From the NCBI GenBank assembly GCA_015847255.1, contig JADLZK010007657.1, positions 124,001 to 188,000 on the forward strand: a stretch of DNA of 64,000 nucleotides. The letters are read 5' to 3'. Numbering within the stretch: position 1 is the stretch's first letter; each line of letters begins with the position of its first letter. Shown here one piece after another: positions 1-11,011 of the stretch. The notes below the pieces were generated by a model. It was not told the origin of the DNA, searched no databases, and saw only the letters and a list, made by a program, of their open reading frames with translations. This DNA is from Hyparrhenia diplandra (taxonomy: Eukaryota; Streptophyta; Magnoliopsida; Poales; Poaceae). A program made the position numbers and the translations under genes.

Positions 1-1264
1 GATTTTGTAAAAATAGTTCTCCAAGCATGTGACACTTGATTTCATTGCCATTTTGTGTATTTCCTCCCTTTTTTCTGATTGGAGACCTATTTTTGCAAAG
101 TCGACGCTACTAATGGCAAAGCTACGAAGCTCAAAGTCTGAAGTCCCAATCCGAAATATCCAGTTTTCTGGTTCACGAAGGAGCTAGGGAGCTGGCTGGA
201 CTACTGGACGTTCTGAAAACATGCGATGACTTCCGAGTCTTTGGTCTAAGTCGTCGCCTCACCACGCAATAATAAGGGGCCAGGCAGTAACACGTGAATT
301 GTACGCACACGTACTGCAATCCTGCATGCATGTACGTACTACACTTAATAATGCCATCAATGCAGCACCAATGGCCACTAATAAGCACAGGGCCGCTGTC
401 TCTATACCTTGCCTCTCCGCGTCTCCGCAACACACCAGTCCACTCCGCCACCACACCATTGCCGACCTCGCTGCGCGCGCCGCCCAACAATGCAAGCAGA
501 GAGCTTCGCTCGGCAGTTGTATCCCTCTCCCCTGCTCCGACTACAAGCACCCACCATCCCTCTGCCCTACTGACTACTGTCGTCTTCTGCTCTCCAAAAA
601 GTAGCTGCCGGTAGATCTCCGACCGCTGGCCATCTCCGGCGAAGGTGGATAGCGTCGCAGGTGAGCGCCACGACTAGCTGGTAGCTTCTTTCTCTGTTTT
701 CACGTAACTAGCTGATGGACAGTTTGTGTTTTATGGATGAAGAAGCTCTAGGAAGTCAGGACTACTACAAGGAGGACCTGCATAAGGACGTACGTCATAG
801 AAGGCAAGTTCCACCATTATTGCTCTATAAAATCAGTAATCTAATTAATCGAGTTTTTTTTCGTTAAAACATTCTAGGTGGAGAGGATCCCCACCTGGAT
901 TTCATTTTTTTGGTACAAAAGAACAAGTACAGAGTTCACGACTAGAGCGTTCCACGAGATTAGGTACCGATGCCGTTGCGCAAATTAACTTTACAAACAG
1001 CAAGTAACACTTTTTTAGCTGGCGAAGAGCAGTTCACGTCAATAAAAAATGCGCAACCCCTCCAGTTTCCTCATGAAAAAAAATATACCAAGATAGGAGA
1101 GAGACTGAAGCGGGCGCTTCCCTTCTCGCGGACTGAAGCACAGGCCATGAGAAACTATTTTCTCAGCCAACCTGCGTACAAGCTATAGAAACCGGCGCTA
1201 TACATCTGAACATCTGAATGGAATATTAAATACTACAGCCAACCCTACGGCCTACCCATTATGC
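1..1264. other. Gene-poor start with a possible orphan 5' leader exon
   Basis: No protein-coding gene is recognised here. Around 400-660 the sequence is C-rich and looks like a plant 5' leader. It ends at 660 with CAG followed by GTGAGC, a good plant splice donor. No coding exon that would join to it is visible before the repeats begin, so it may be the promoter and leader of a gene whose body has been displaced by the large insertions downstream. This is inference from composition and one splice site only. From 900 to 1260 the sequence is non-coding and AT-richer. Confidence 0.25.
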
Positions 1265-1283
1265 AAGCCTTCATTAGTGAAGG
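1265..1283. repeat. Left target-site duplication of the SINE
   Basis: AAGCCTTCATTAGTGAAGG here matches AAGCCTTCGTTGGTGAAGG at 1615-1633 with two transitions. The pair bounds the tRNA-like unit exactly. Confidence 0.6.
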
Positions 1284-1614
1284 GAACCGAGCGTAGCTCC
1301 GGTGGTGAGCGCTCCCGGAGAGGAGGCAACTGGTCACGGGGTCGAGCGATTTCCCACTCGGAACAGTTGGTTTCAGTCTTAGCTTGCCTTTTCACACCGT
1401 GTGGTGCCACAAAGGGAATGTGGCGCGCCCATTGCCCTCTGAAGAATTAGAAGATTTCAGTGATCTCAAGATAGACACGGCCTCTGGTCCGTGTGCAATT
1501 GTTGGTATGTTTGTACACGGGTTATATGTGTGGTGTGTATTTGTAGAATGGGTGTGCTTGTGTATGAACAGATATGATATTACTTGAGTTGTACCTAGAT
1601 AAGAGGCATTAAAA
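1284..1614 (+). mobile_element. tRNA-derived SINE
   Basis: An approximately 330-bp unit starts with a tRNA-like head. A box-A-like string TAGCTCCGGTGGTGAGC lies near 1293 and a degenerate box-B-like string GGGGTCGAGCGATTTCC near 1339. It ends in an A-rich tail at about 1609-1614. It is flanked by near-identical 19-bp direct repeats (1265-1283 and 1615-1633, two mismatches), the target-site duplication expected of LINE-driven retroposition. Length, internal Pol III boxes, A-tail and long duplication all fit a plant tRNA-SINE. The family was not assigned. Confidence 0.68.
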
Positions 1615-1822
1615 AAGCCTTCGTTGGTGAAGGTTTTAAGTGACAATGACATGAGTAGGCAGCCTGCTAACGGCGTTCCCAACAACTAACGATTTATTTA
1701 GCTAGATCTAGCGTGGTAAGTAAAAAATAGGAGAGATAGTAGTCATTAGTGGTGAGCAAATAGCTGATCTATTTTTACGTAGCCCAAAAAATATGAGAGG
1801 AGCATGTGGGTTTAGTAGTGTA

Positions 1823-2541
1823 TGTCATGAACCAAAAGAGCACCGCCGGAGAAGAAGGGCCCAACAAGGGGGCCCAAAAGCGCCCGGGGGCCAAGGCCCG
1901 GGCCTTGCTTGGCATCGGCCGGGCGCCCGTCGTCATCCCGCCGTGAACACGCCACGTCGGTTTCCGCACTCAAGTAAAGAATATTTAGGGAATAAAGATC
2001 GGAATAAAATAGGGAATAAATAGATTGCTTGTAAAAGAGGAATTCCAATCTATAAAGGAAACCTCTAGATCTTTCTTAGCATGCAAGTCTCCTCGGACTA
2101 TAAATACAAGGGACATGTAATCGTTTGGATCTAATAAGAAAAAAATCAAAGGGGAACTCCCCAAGCTTTCCGGCTCTCGGCTCTAGATCTCCTTCCTCTA
2201 CGTGCGCTGCGCCGCCACCCCAACCAGCGCCCCGCTGCCCACACCGCCGTCGTCACCAGCGGATGGCGCCCTGTCGCCGCACGTGCGCCAGCGCGCCGTC
2301 ACACCATCGCCTCCTCTCCTCTCCTTCCTCTTTGCCCCAAGCGCCACCGCCTCCACGCCGCCCCACGCCGCGCCGCCTCGCCATCCCATCCTCCGCGCCG
2401 CCAACGCCCGTCATCTTCCTCCCCTTCTTCCTCCTCTAAATCAGCCCCAACGCCACCTCCACCGTCTACACCATCATCGCCGCTTGATCTAGATCATTTG
2501 TCGGCGTGCAGATCGCCCGAAATCGAACCCGATCTCGGACA
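1823..2541 (+). repeat. 5' LTR of the non-autonomous element
   Basis: Runs from TGTCATGA to CGGACA, two bases before the primer site. It contains a TATAAATA box at 2099-2106, the likely element promoter. It aligns along its whole length with 6446-7154, with small indels. Confidence 0.85.
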
Positions 2542-2543
2542 AA

Positions 2544-2553
2544 TGGTATCAGG
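2544..2553 (+). other. Primer binding site (tRNA-iMet type)
   Basis: TGGTATCAGG lies two bases after the 5' LTR. It matches the usual plant Met-tRNA primer site TGGTATCAGAGC over its first nine bases. Confidence 0.75.
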
Positions 2554-2588
2554 AGGAGACCGGTCAGCGATCCACCCACGCCCGCCTT

Positions 2589-4467
2589 TGTAAGGTCCTA
2601 GATGGCTAGAGGGGGTGAATAGCCTATAAAATTTTTCTACAAGCTCAACTAAACAAACCGATTAGTATAAAACACGGTGTAAAGCGGTTTGCACTAGCTC
2701 TAATGGTCTTGCAAGCCTCTAGTGACAATTCTAAAAATCAACTATGATCTCTATATCACACAAGCGCTATGTCACTACTCTAACTAATGAACAAGCCTAA
2801 TATGATCCTTAGGCTAGCAAGAACAACTACACAAGGCAAGTGCTAGCTCTCTACTCAAGGTAAGCTAGGAATGTAAATGCAAGAGTATGAGCAATATACC
2901 AACTCGTAGAGGATGTCAACCAATCACCGGGAACAATATGAACTATCAATCACTTTCGAAGGTGATGATCCACAAGTCGAGACAATGACCAAGCCGATTT
3001 GTTCACCCGGAGTTCACTTGTACACCGACAAGCTAGTCTCGGTTGTGCTTAACCAACACAAGGATGGTGTTTGAGCTGGCGGTGCCCTTGCTAGCCTCAA
3101 CACACCACTCAACAAGTGTGGTACCCAAGACACGAGCAATGTATTCCTTGCACTTTGTCTTCCCGACGAGGAGTGCGTAATCCTCTCACAAATCAACAGG
3201 AGGTGGCCAAGAAACAATCACCTCTTCTTGCCAACAACTCCTCCACTTCACCAAAGCCGGCTAGGGAGCGGTGCCTCCAAGAGAAACGGAAATCCACCGT
3301 CTCACAACGATCCCCAAGTGCCTCTAGATGCAAGAACTCGATGCAATGCACTTGGATCACTCTTCTCTCAAGAATGAAGCTCAAATCAAGAATGAGAGAG
3401 GAGGGGGAGGCTTGCTTGCTTGCTCACAAGTGTTAGGAATGATTCAAATGTCCAAGAGAGAGTAAGGGGCAGCCAAATGGGTATATATAGGCCACACCAC
3501 GAAGTGTGGTGGAAAGGGTGAAATCCACACTTTTCGCGGCCTGGCCGGGCCTTTGACGGACTCACCCGAGTGAGTCGGTCGGTGGCGGTCGGTCACAACC
3601 GACAACCTAATCCGACCCGCTGAACCCCTATCTCGGTGCGTCGGTCGCGATCCGATCGATCGCGTCCGGTCAGCACCGGATGCTTCGGTCGGTGCGTCCG
3701 GTCACCCGTCGCGCCGAGCGAAAACATGCTCTCGCGGGCAGCACCCACGGGCGTCGGTCAAATTCGTCGTCGTCCGGTCGCTTCGGTCGGTAAGGCCCGG
3801 TCATCGAGCACTCGAAAAACGTCGTTTCTCTGCCGTCTTTCGACATTGTATCCACCAAGTGTACCAACTTGAGAACAAGGACTAGCATGTTTTACCACCA
3901 CGATGCATCGGCGCAATAGAAAATAGTCGTTTCATTTTCTCAAAAGCGCCCGAATCCCGCCTCATAAGCTCGGCGGGAGGGTGGTATTACCCAAACCCAT
4001 CTCAACCCTACAACTATCACCGCCTTCGCAAATGTGCCAACACCACCACGTGTACATCACCATGTGCTCGTGTGTTAGCATTTTCACAAACAATTTCGGA
4101 AGGTCGGGTTAGCTCTCTAGGTTAGAATGCATGCAAATGATTTTGAACCTAGAGGCACATGAGACCCGATATGTACGATAGTTTTCCCCTCTTTATAGTG
4201 CGGCTTATCGATCCTATAATCACCCACACTCTCTATAGTGTCTTGGGTGTGAAATCAAAAGCCCTATGGTTATACCTTTGCCTTGGGACCTTTGATCTCC
4301 GAAAAACTCCACCGAAGTTGCATGCTTGACCATCTTTTGGATCACCTCGATCCATCCTCCATGATCACCATGCACCAACTCCGCACGCGACCAATCTCCA
4401 ATCTAATCAAACACTTAGCATCGAGAGATTAGTCCTTAGGTGTCACTAATTAGCCAAAACCAAACTA
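2589..4467 (-). mobile_element. Reversed solo-LTR-like insertion inside the non-autonomous element
   Basis: On the minus strand the segment starts with a TAGTTTGGTTTTGG-type end and finishes with TAGCCATCTAGGACCTTACA. These are the beginning and end I associate with long LTRs common in grass genomes. It carries no coding capacity that I recognise. It interrupts the host element between its primer site and its first gag-like frame at 4492. No matching 5-bp duplication was found at its ends (GCCTT versus GAGAT), so the boundaries or the solo-LTR reading may be wrong. Another repeat type remains possible. Confidence 0.42.
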
Positions 4468-4491
4468 GAGATCTTCACCGCCACCATCAAG

Positions 4492-6440
4492 ATGAAAAAA
4501 CGCCCGGCCGCCCTTCCGGAGTTGATCAAGGAGGCGATCCACGAGCTCGGATCGAGGACTCCGACAAGGCCGCAATCTTCGACTACATCGGACGAGGTAC
4601 GGCTCCAGCCTTCGGTCCATCGCGCCATCCTTGCAGGGCACCATCGCGGGGCATGAAGGCCACTTAGGAGGCTCGTCTTCACCGGGACAACTACTACCTC
4701 CACGACAACGAAGACGATGCCCCCATGGGCGCCACCAACCTCGACATCACGCCTGCAGCAACGCTGCAGTCCGGCTAATATCTTTCCCAACGAGCGCACC
4801 GCGCAACAACACGGCGCCCGACCATGTCGCCATGGGCGCCAACAACAACGTCCCCGCCATGGACATCGCCACGGCCATGGGGCGCCACCGAGGCGACAAC
4901 GCTCCTCCCTACGGCGCCCGGCGTCACCACCTCCAAGATCATCGACACTACAAGCAACGAGGGCGCCTACCCCAGGGGGCGCCCAGCGTGCCGATCCAGT
5001 CGATCAGATCCGGAGGCTTCGCATACGGCGTCCACGGTGCTTTCGGCGAAAAGCCTACCCAACTAGGCCAACGTCCGCGGCTACTACAATGGCGAATAAG
5101 TTCCCGGTCACTAGCAACATCATCCTTGACACGGGAACATCCGGGTGCCAACGTCTTCACCGGCAAGGGCGACACAGCGGCGTCAACCGGCGTCGACATT
5201 GGACGTCGCGGCATCGACATCTGGGCGACACCGACATGGTCACCAACGGTGGTGGCGCCCCTCCCAAGGGCGCCACCATTGACCACAACGTCCCGGCGCC
5301 AACAACATCAGCGGCGGCGACGACGCTATCATGGGCGCCATGAGCGGCAACGACGTCCTCAGGACGCCAACGCCGATGACGACCGCCTTGGCGTCAACTA
5401 CGTCTTCGCCATGCCTACCAGCGATAACAACTACAAGGGCATGAACACGACAACCCCCTAGCGGCCAACCTCGACCTTTGGCGGCCACGGCGTCGCCCCC
5501 ATGGGCGCCGCCAGCGATGAGAACACCGGCGTTCCCCCGGGCACCGCCAAGAGAGCGATCGTTCACTCGCCCGCCGGTCGGCGGCGGCGATGTCGGCTAC
5601 ACTGCTTTGGACATCCTGCCGATATCAACAATGGTGGAGAACACCATCAAGCTAGTCGCAGATCCGGCAAAGGCGACCCCCATCGGCACCGCGACATCCG
5701 GAACACCGGCTCCACGGAGACCACGAGGTATGCCGCTATCCACTTAGTAATAAGCGGTACTTCTGCAGTTCATCTGCGTGCCAAGCAAGGTGCCAGCGGA
5801 GGATGGGGAACGCCTACACGATGTCTTCCTTGCCACTTCAAGTTGCCAAGGTACATTGACACTACCGGCAACGCGAGCAACCTCGGCAGGCGGCGACATG
5901 ATCGACTACATCTCGCCCTCGACAACATCAAGCGGCCGGGTACGACTACTCGTCGTCTATGGCAGCGGGATGACTCGAGCCAAACCCGGTTGGCTCCCCT
6001 GATTCTGGGCGACATCGCCCGATGCGACTCACGCCAACAAACCTTGGGCTGCATCACACGGGGCGCCCTACACAAAGGAGCATGGCAATCCACCTCGCCC
6101 GAGTTCGACGCCCGTTTTTCAGCAAGACTCGACTTGTGAGCTTCAGCGGCGGCGACAAAGAGGTACATGCCACCCACATCAATCCTACCTCGTCGACCTG
6201 CGTCACTACCGGAGGCTCTACATGCTCCATGGCCTCGCGGAACCATCAAGCTCGGATGGGAGCACCGGCCTGGGTCTTGCTTTCGGGGGGATTGGCGTCA
6301 ACCCCGACGACCAGGTCAGCGTGCGCCATCCACTTTCGGCTCCAAGGTCATCGTCATAATCTTCGCCCGGCACCTTCACTGCAACAACAACGACAGCGGT
6401 CGCGCGAGCGGCAGTAGCGGGGCCATTTGCCCGGAAGGGG
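4492..6440 (+). pseudogene. Degenerate internal coding region of the non-autonomous element
   Basis: An ATG at 4492 opens a short frame (MKKRPAALPELIKEAIHEL...) that stops at 4663. Several overlapping plus-strand frames follow up to 6139, all strongly biased to Ala, Arg, Pro and His and full of repeated GGGCGCC and GCGACAACG strings. No domain is recognisable. This may be remnant gag or filler sequence of a non-autonomous element. The frames are listed only as a region because none is convincing alone. Confidence 0.35.
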
Positions 6441-6445
6441 AGAGA

Positions 6446-7154
6446 TGTCATGAACCAAAAGAGCACCGCGGGAGAAGGGCCCAACAAGGGGGAGCCCAAG
6501 CGCCGCCCGGGGGTCAAGGCCCGGGGGCGTAGCGCCCTCTGGTGGCGCCCGTCGTCATCCGCCGTGAACACGCCCGCGTCGGTTGCCGCGATCAAGTAAA
6601 AGAATATTTAGGGAATAAAGATCGGAATAAAATAGGGAATAAATAGATTGCTTGTAAAAGAGGAATTCAATCTATAAGGAAACCTCTAGGTCTTTCTTAG
6701 CATGCAAGTCTCCCTCGGACTATAAATACAAGGGACATATAATCGTTTGGATCTAATAAGAAAAATTAAAGGGGTAACTCCCCAAGCTTTCTAGCTCTCG
6801 GCTCGGATCTCCTTCCTCTCCGCGCGCCGGCGCGGCTTGTGCCCACCCCAACCAGCGCCGCGCTGCTGCCCCGTCACCCGTCGTCACCCAGCCGTTACTT
6901 GCGCCCGCCAGCGCCCCGCGCCGTCTTTGCCAGCGCCCCGTCACACCGTCGCCTCCTCTCCCTCTCCTTCCTGCTGCCCCAATACCGCCGCCTCCTGCGC
7001 CATCCTCCAGCGCCGCCAGCGCCGTCATCTTCCTCGCCTTCTTCCTCCTCTAAATCAGCCCCAACGCCACCTCCGCCCCGTCTACACCATCATCGCGCCC
7101 GTCTAGATCGCCCGTCGGCGTGCGTAGATCGCGGAATCGAACCGATCTCGGCGA
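6446..7154 (+). repeat. 3' LTR of the non-autonomous element
   Basis: Starts TGTCATGAACC directly after the purine tract and ends CTCGGCGA before the GTGTA duplication at 7155-7159. TATAAATA at 6721-6728 is conserved with the 5' copy. Scattered substitutions and indels between the two LTRs show that the insertion is not recent. Confidence 0.85.
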
Positions 7155-7255
7155 GTGTATAAAATAGTTTTCTTTGTCACTCACATAAATCAACTCTGAC
7201 TATGGAGCTAGAACTAGCTATTATACCATTGTGGGTGCCTTAGAGCTGTCGACGT

Positions 7256-7520
7256 CACTACTACCGAAAATCTTTTCCGTGGCACGCGTTTTGCATTTTC
7301 CATGGCGGGCATAGCGGCCCGTCCCCATGGTAAGGTCCTGGTTAATCGTGCCAATAACCGCGACGGGCTGCTGTGCCCACCACGGAAAATACCATTAAGC
7401 GTCGCGGGCGCATTACGTTGTCCGCCACGGTTAATCCTTTCGCGTGGCGGCCATTGTAATGTGCCCCGCCCGCAGTTAATCCATTTACCATGGCGGGCAC
7501 ATTATATTGTCCGCCTTAGA
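7256..7520 (+). mobile_element. CACTA transposon terminus (fragment)
   Basis: CACTACTACCGAAAATC at 7256 has the classic CACTA end. It is followed by short inverted subterminal motifs, repeated as CATGGCGGGC and CCGCCACGG or close variants at about 7300-7515. This arrangement is typical of En/Spm-type termini in grasses. No opposite end (TAGTAGTG with the same motif) was found downstream, so this is one end of a truncated or internally deleted copy. Confidence 0.55.
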
Positions 7521-8039
7521 TTATTTTAAAAAAAATACACAACATATATATATATGTCAAGGATGATTACACAACACACATATATATTCCACCAGCATAT
7601 ATATCGATCGAAATAGGGAGAATATAGTATGTAGCTGGCTATAGAATTTGATATTTTGTAGCCAGGCCGGTGGACTGCACCACTGGTGGTGACCAACCGA
7701 GGCACCACCCCGTGTTCATTGACTCGTCATTTACTGCAATGCATGCAGCCATGCGCAGCCTTCCTGGACATTTATTAATGAGAGCGCTTAATCAGCACCG
7801 CTAGTAATTACGTTAATTTGGTAACGTTGAATTTGGAAATTTGAAATCCAACGCCTTGCATGCAAAGCAGCACGTGAGTTACTATAATTAGCAGCAAACG
7901 TTTTTTTTTTTTTTTTTTTTTTTTGCGCGACGATTAGCACGCAAACGTTTTGCACGCGCAAATCATCGTCTTACGATATTAAGCACATAGCCTGGTTAAT
8001 ATAATAAGCACACATATAACTACCATGAGGGTTTTATAT
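7521..8039. other. AT-rich non-coding stretch
   Basis: No gene is seen. It holds short TA runs, a T run of more than 20 bases around 7901-7924 and no recognisable mobile-element ends. It may belong to the interior of the truncated CACTA element, but nothing proves this. Confidence 0.3.
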
Positions 8040-8440
8040 TGTGTTAATATCTACGAGACTTTTGAACTATGAATATGTATGAGAATTTCATACAGTGAAT
8101 GTTTATGACTTTTATAATATAAATTTTATATGATGCATATTTACGAGAATTTTATTTTTTATATTGTAAATATTTACGAGAATTTGTACTTTAAAGTTTA
8201 CAATGATTTTTATACTGCAAATGTTTACGAGAATTTTATACTATGAAATTACGAGAGGTTTATAAGCCACTTTAAAAGGTATTTACGAGAATTTGAACTG
8301 AAATATTTACGTGAATTTACAATAAGGAATATTTACAAGATTATACATATAATAATATCCATTGATCATGATTACCCCATATTTACGAGAATAATCACTA
8401 AGAAAAATTACGAGAATTTGTAATAACACAAAAAAATTAT
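8040..8440. repeat. Degenerate short-repeat block (TTTACGAGAATTT)
   Basis: About a dozen variants of a motif near TATTTACGAGAATTTTATA recur at irregular spacing of roughly 20-50 bases. They are separated by AT-rich spacers. It is neither a clean microsatellite nor a clean tandem array. Such clusters of short motifs are seen in subterminal regions of plant DNA transposons, which is one possible explanation. No protein is encoded. Confidence 0.5.
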
Positions 8441-8700
8441 GAGAACGTGCATGGCCGCCGGTTACGCAGCATGGTGGAGAAGCAGCCACGGCCCACATGC
8501 GAGCGAGGGCAGGCCTCGTCGCCGCCAGGGATCCCAGTGCAGGTGCATAGAGCCACGCCGACGCCGCGCCGGGCCACATCCACGCGAGATGAGGGTGTGC
8601 GGAGGAGGAGCTGCCGTGGCCGCCGGTTGCGCGGCCGTGGGGGAGAAGCGGCCGTGTCCGTCGGTGCCGAGGAGGCGACCCAATCTGTATACGCGAAAAA
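8441..8700. repeat. GC-rich block with an internal direct repeat
   Basis: Two related segments begin GGCCGCCGGTTACGC (about 8452) and GGCCGCCGGTTGCGC (about 8617). Each is followed by an approximately matching stretch containing GGAGAAGC(A/G)GCC. The block is sharply GC-rich between AT-rich neighbours. Open frames exist on both strands but none is recognisable. It could be a captured gene fragment inside a transposon or a degenerate duplication. Confidence 0.35.
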
Positions 8701-9450
8701 TAAGATGCACATCACACGTAAGAAATAATAATCAAAATCGAATCCTCATCCTAAAGGTTCAAATAGTACTCGAGGTGATGACCCGAACCAGAACACCGAC
8801 GGTGGAGGCAGGGGACGTTCAGCTGCGATCCGCGGTCTATCTGGGGCGAGTCACACGGGAGCCAAACATCAAGGGAAGCTGCGCGACGCAGCCAGGCCGG
8901 GGTGGCTCCGCGCCGACCACGCCGCCAAGAATCCAATGTGTCGCCTTCAGTTAGTTACGACAATTCATTATCGGAGAATCAGCAATTTACCTGCACTGGT
9001 CCTGCATCCGCCATGGCAGAAGGCCGTCCGGGCACCATAGGGACAGCGCTCGACCAGGAGCTCCGGACTGGCTGCCTCCTCCATGCTTCAAACAGCATGC
9101 CACAGATATATATCGATCGATCGTCAAAATTTCACCATAGCAGAACAGCATGTACAAACTAAAATAGCTGGTCCAGCAAAACATGTTCTTGTCACATTAG
9201 TACAGTACCAGATCCATACATCACTAGATTGTGTTTTGAACGGCAACATTAGAAGAACATGGTATTAAATGGTCTTATGCTTTCTTGGACCTGAAAACCT
9301 TCGACTTCTTAATTTGGCTGAGTGATATCAACGACCTGTGGAGAAATGCATATAGAGTTGTTTCAAATAAACGGAGATGACCAACATTGACATAGAAAGA
9401 AACATTCACATGTGCTGTTTTTTTTAAGGAATATTTGAAGTTGTCATAGT
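8701..9450. other. Non-coding flank before the large Gypsy element
   Basis: No gene, RNA or complete repeat is recognised. Short open frames in this interval have no recognisable domain. The GTACC at 9451-9455 is the left target duplication of the Gypsy element. Confidence 0.3.
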
Positions 9451-9455
9451 GTACC

Positions 9456-10990
9456 TGTCGGTACCCAAAAATAATGGGCGCCAGACATTCTCTACAAAGA
9501 AGAAATAGGACGGCCCACCCACGAAGAGGAAATTCGGCCGAGAACTGGTGACAGGCCAAAAAGCTCAGGGCCACTTCAAGACAAATGATCGCATAAACTC
9601 CAAAGAAGTTGGGCGTTGGCCACTTAATCTACAGACTTGGGAATACCAAAGGAGCATATCATTACAAGGCCCACGGTAGCCCATAGCGGCCCGACCATGG
9701 TCACCAGAGCAATGAACTTAGGAGCATCCACATGCGTGTAAATGTGAGCCCACAAACGGAATACGTCGGCCCACCACAACCTTTTTCTCATTACGGAACC
9801 ATAACCCACGGGCAAGGAACAGCCTCAGCTCGGCCCACAATGGCAGAAAACTGCTCTAAGCATCACCTCTTGAATCACCTCGTGTGACATAATGCCCAAC
9901 AGGAAGCGTCACGAGTATAAATAAGAAGGATCCAGGTAACAACAGCATCAAACCCCTAAACATCGCATACAAACACCGCCCAGGCCTTCCCCGGCCCTGC
10001 GGGGCTATATTCCACTCGGCCGAGGGCAACGCCAAGAGACCCCACCTCCGGTCATCAAAACTCCGCCCGCCCGATGGGTAGCGACTGCCAACCCTCCGGG
10101 CGCATGAACTCCACCTCAACGGAGAGTAAGACGCTTCTGACTCCTTGGGCGCAAGACTTCTCCGCCGCCGCGGGGTAAGAATGTCCCGACCGACGTCGCG
10201 ATCGCTAGGGGCAAAGATGTCCATCCGATGAAGTCAGATGGACGGGAACGTCACATTTAATGTGCCCACCCGCCTGACCACCGCGTCGCACTTTCCGCGA
10301 CACGATCACGCTGTTCACCTACCCCATTATCGCCCCGCCCGAATCTCCGTGACGGGGCGTAGAGCGGAGGGAAGACGAGGCACCGCTCCACCTTAGAGCA
10401 TCGTTTGTCGGCCCGATGGCTCGTCACCACGCCACGTCCCATAACCCCTCGGGACTTCGCCCACGACGTGCCGCAACAACGCCCGAAGCACCTGTCACGG
10501 ACCAAACACAACGCCAAAGCCCTCGTCTCGCAACCAAGCGGGGCGAATAAAACAGAGTCCGAGACACGCGTCTTCACGCCACCACCACAGATGGGTGGTC
10601 CGACTTGAGGGCCCCAGCCCGCGGGGCCGCGTGAGCCTCGGACACCTGACACCTTCGCTCAACAATAGGCATTGCAATGTAAAAATCCTACCCCCTTAAA
10701 ACTATAAAAGGAGGGGAAGGGCTCATAAGAAGAGAGAGCTTTTTTCATACTTAGACACCACAATCGTACGGGACTTGGAACCTCTTCCTCTTCCGTGCCC
10801 GCTTGTATTCCCCTACTACGAGCACCTAGGTGCGAGGTAACACGAAATCCTAGCTGGCGGGCGTAGGGCCACCATGGCTGAACGGGGATAAATTCACCGT
10901 GTCCACACTGCGACGCCATCGGGGAGGGGCGCCAAAGCAATATAAATTCATTGTCGACCTCACAGGAATCCCGGTTCTCGAACACCGGCG
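9456..10990 (+). repeat. 5' LTR of the Gypsy element
   Basis: Begins TGTCGGTACC and ends AACACCGGCG. A promoter-like TATAAAA lies at 10703-10709 within AACTATAAAAGGAGGGG, also conserved in the 3' copy. The two LTRs differ by many small indels and substitutions, so the insertion is old. Confidence 0.86.
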
Positions 10991-10991
10991 G

Positions 10992-11011
10992 TTGGTGCGC
11001 CCAGAGGTAGG
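10992..11011 (+). other. Primer binding site region of the Gypsy element
   Basis: TTGGTGCGCCCAGAGGTAGG directly follows the 5' LTR. It resembles the TTGGCGCGCCAGGTAGGGG string found at this place in many grass Gypsy elements, with a few changes. Confidence 0.6.

Larger units (their letters stand above)
1823..7154 (+). mobile_element. Non-autonomous LTR retrotransposon, duplication GTGTA
   Basis: Two similar terminal repeats of about 0.71 kb (1823-2541 and 6446-7154) both start TGTCATGAACC. They are flanked by the 5-bp duplication GTGTA (1818-1822 and 7155-7159). A primer site TGGTATCAGG lies at 2544-2553, complementary to initiator Met-tRNA as in many plant elements. A purine tract (GGAAGGGGAGAGA) ends right at 6445. 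The internal part has no recognisable protease, RT, RNase H or integrase, only broken GC-rich reading frames rich in GGGCGCC strings. It therefore resembles a large non-autonomous derivative that would need proteins from another element. A reversed LTR-like insertion takes up 2589-4467. Confidence 0.85.

Noticed and set aside
1284..1360. tRNA gene
   Set aside because: Box-A and box-B-like strings are present, but no cloverleaf of normal length can be drawn, and the unit continues 330 bp to an A-tail within a target duplication, so a SINE fits better.
4631..6249. Several frames over 100 codons in the non-autonomous element
   Set aside because: Low-information, repeat-driven sequence with no domain; kept only as one degenerate region.
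8040..8440. Possible CRISPR-like or satellite array
   Set aside because: Spacing is irregular, units are degenerate and the genome is a plant, so neither a CRISPR array nor a true satellite fits.
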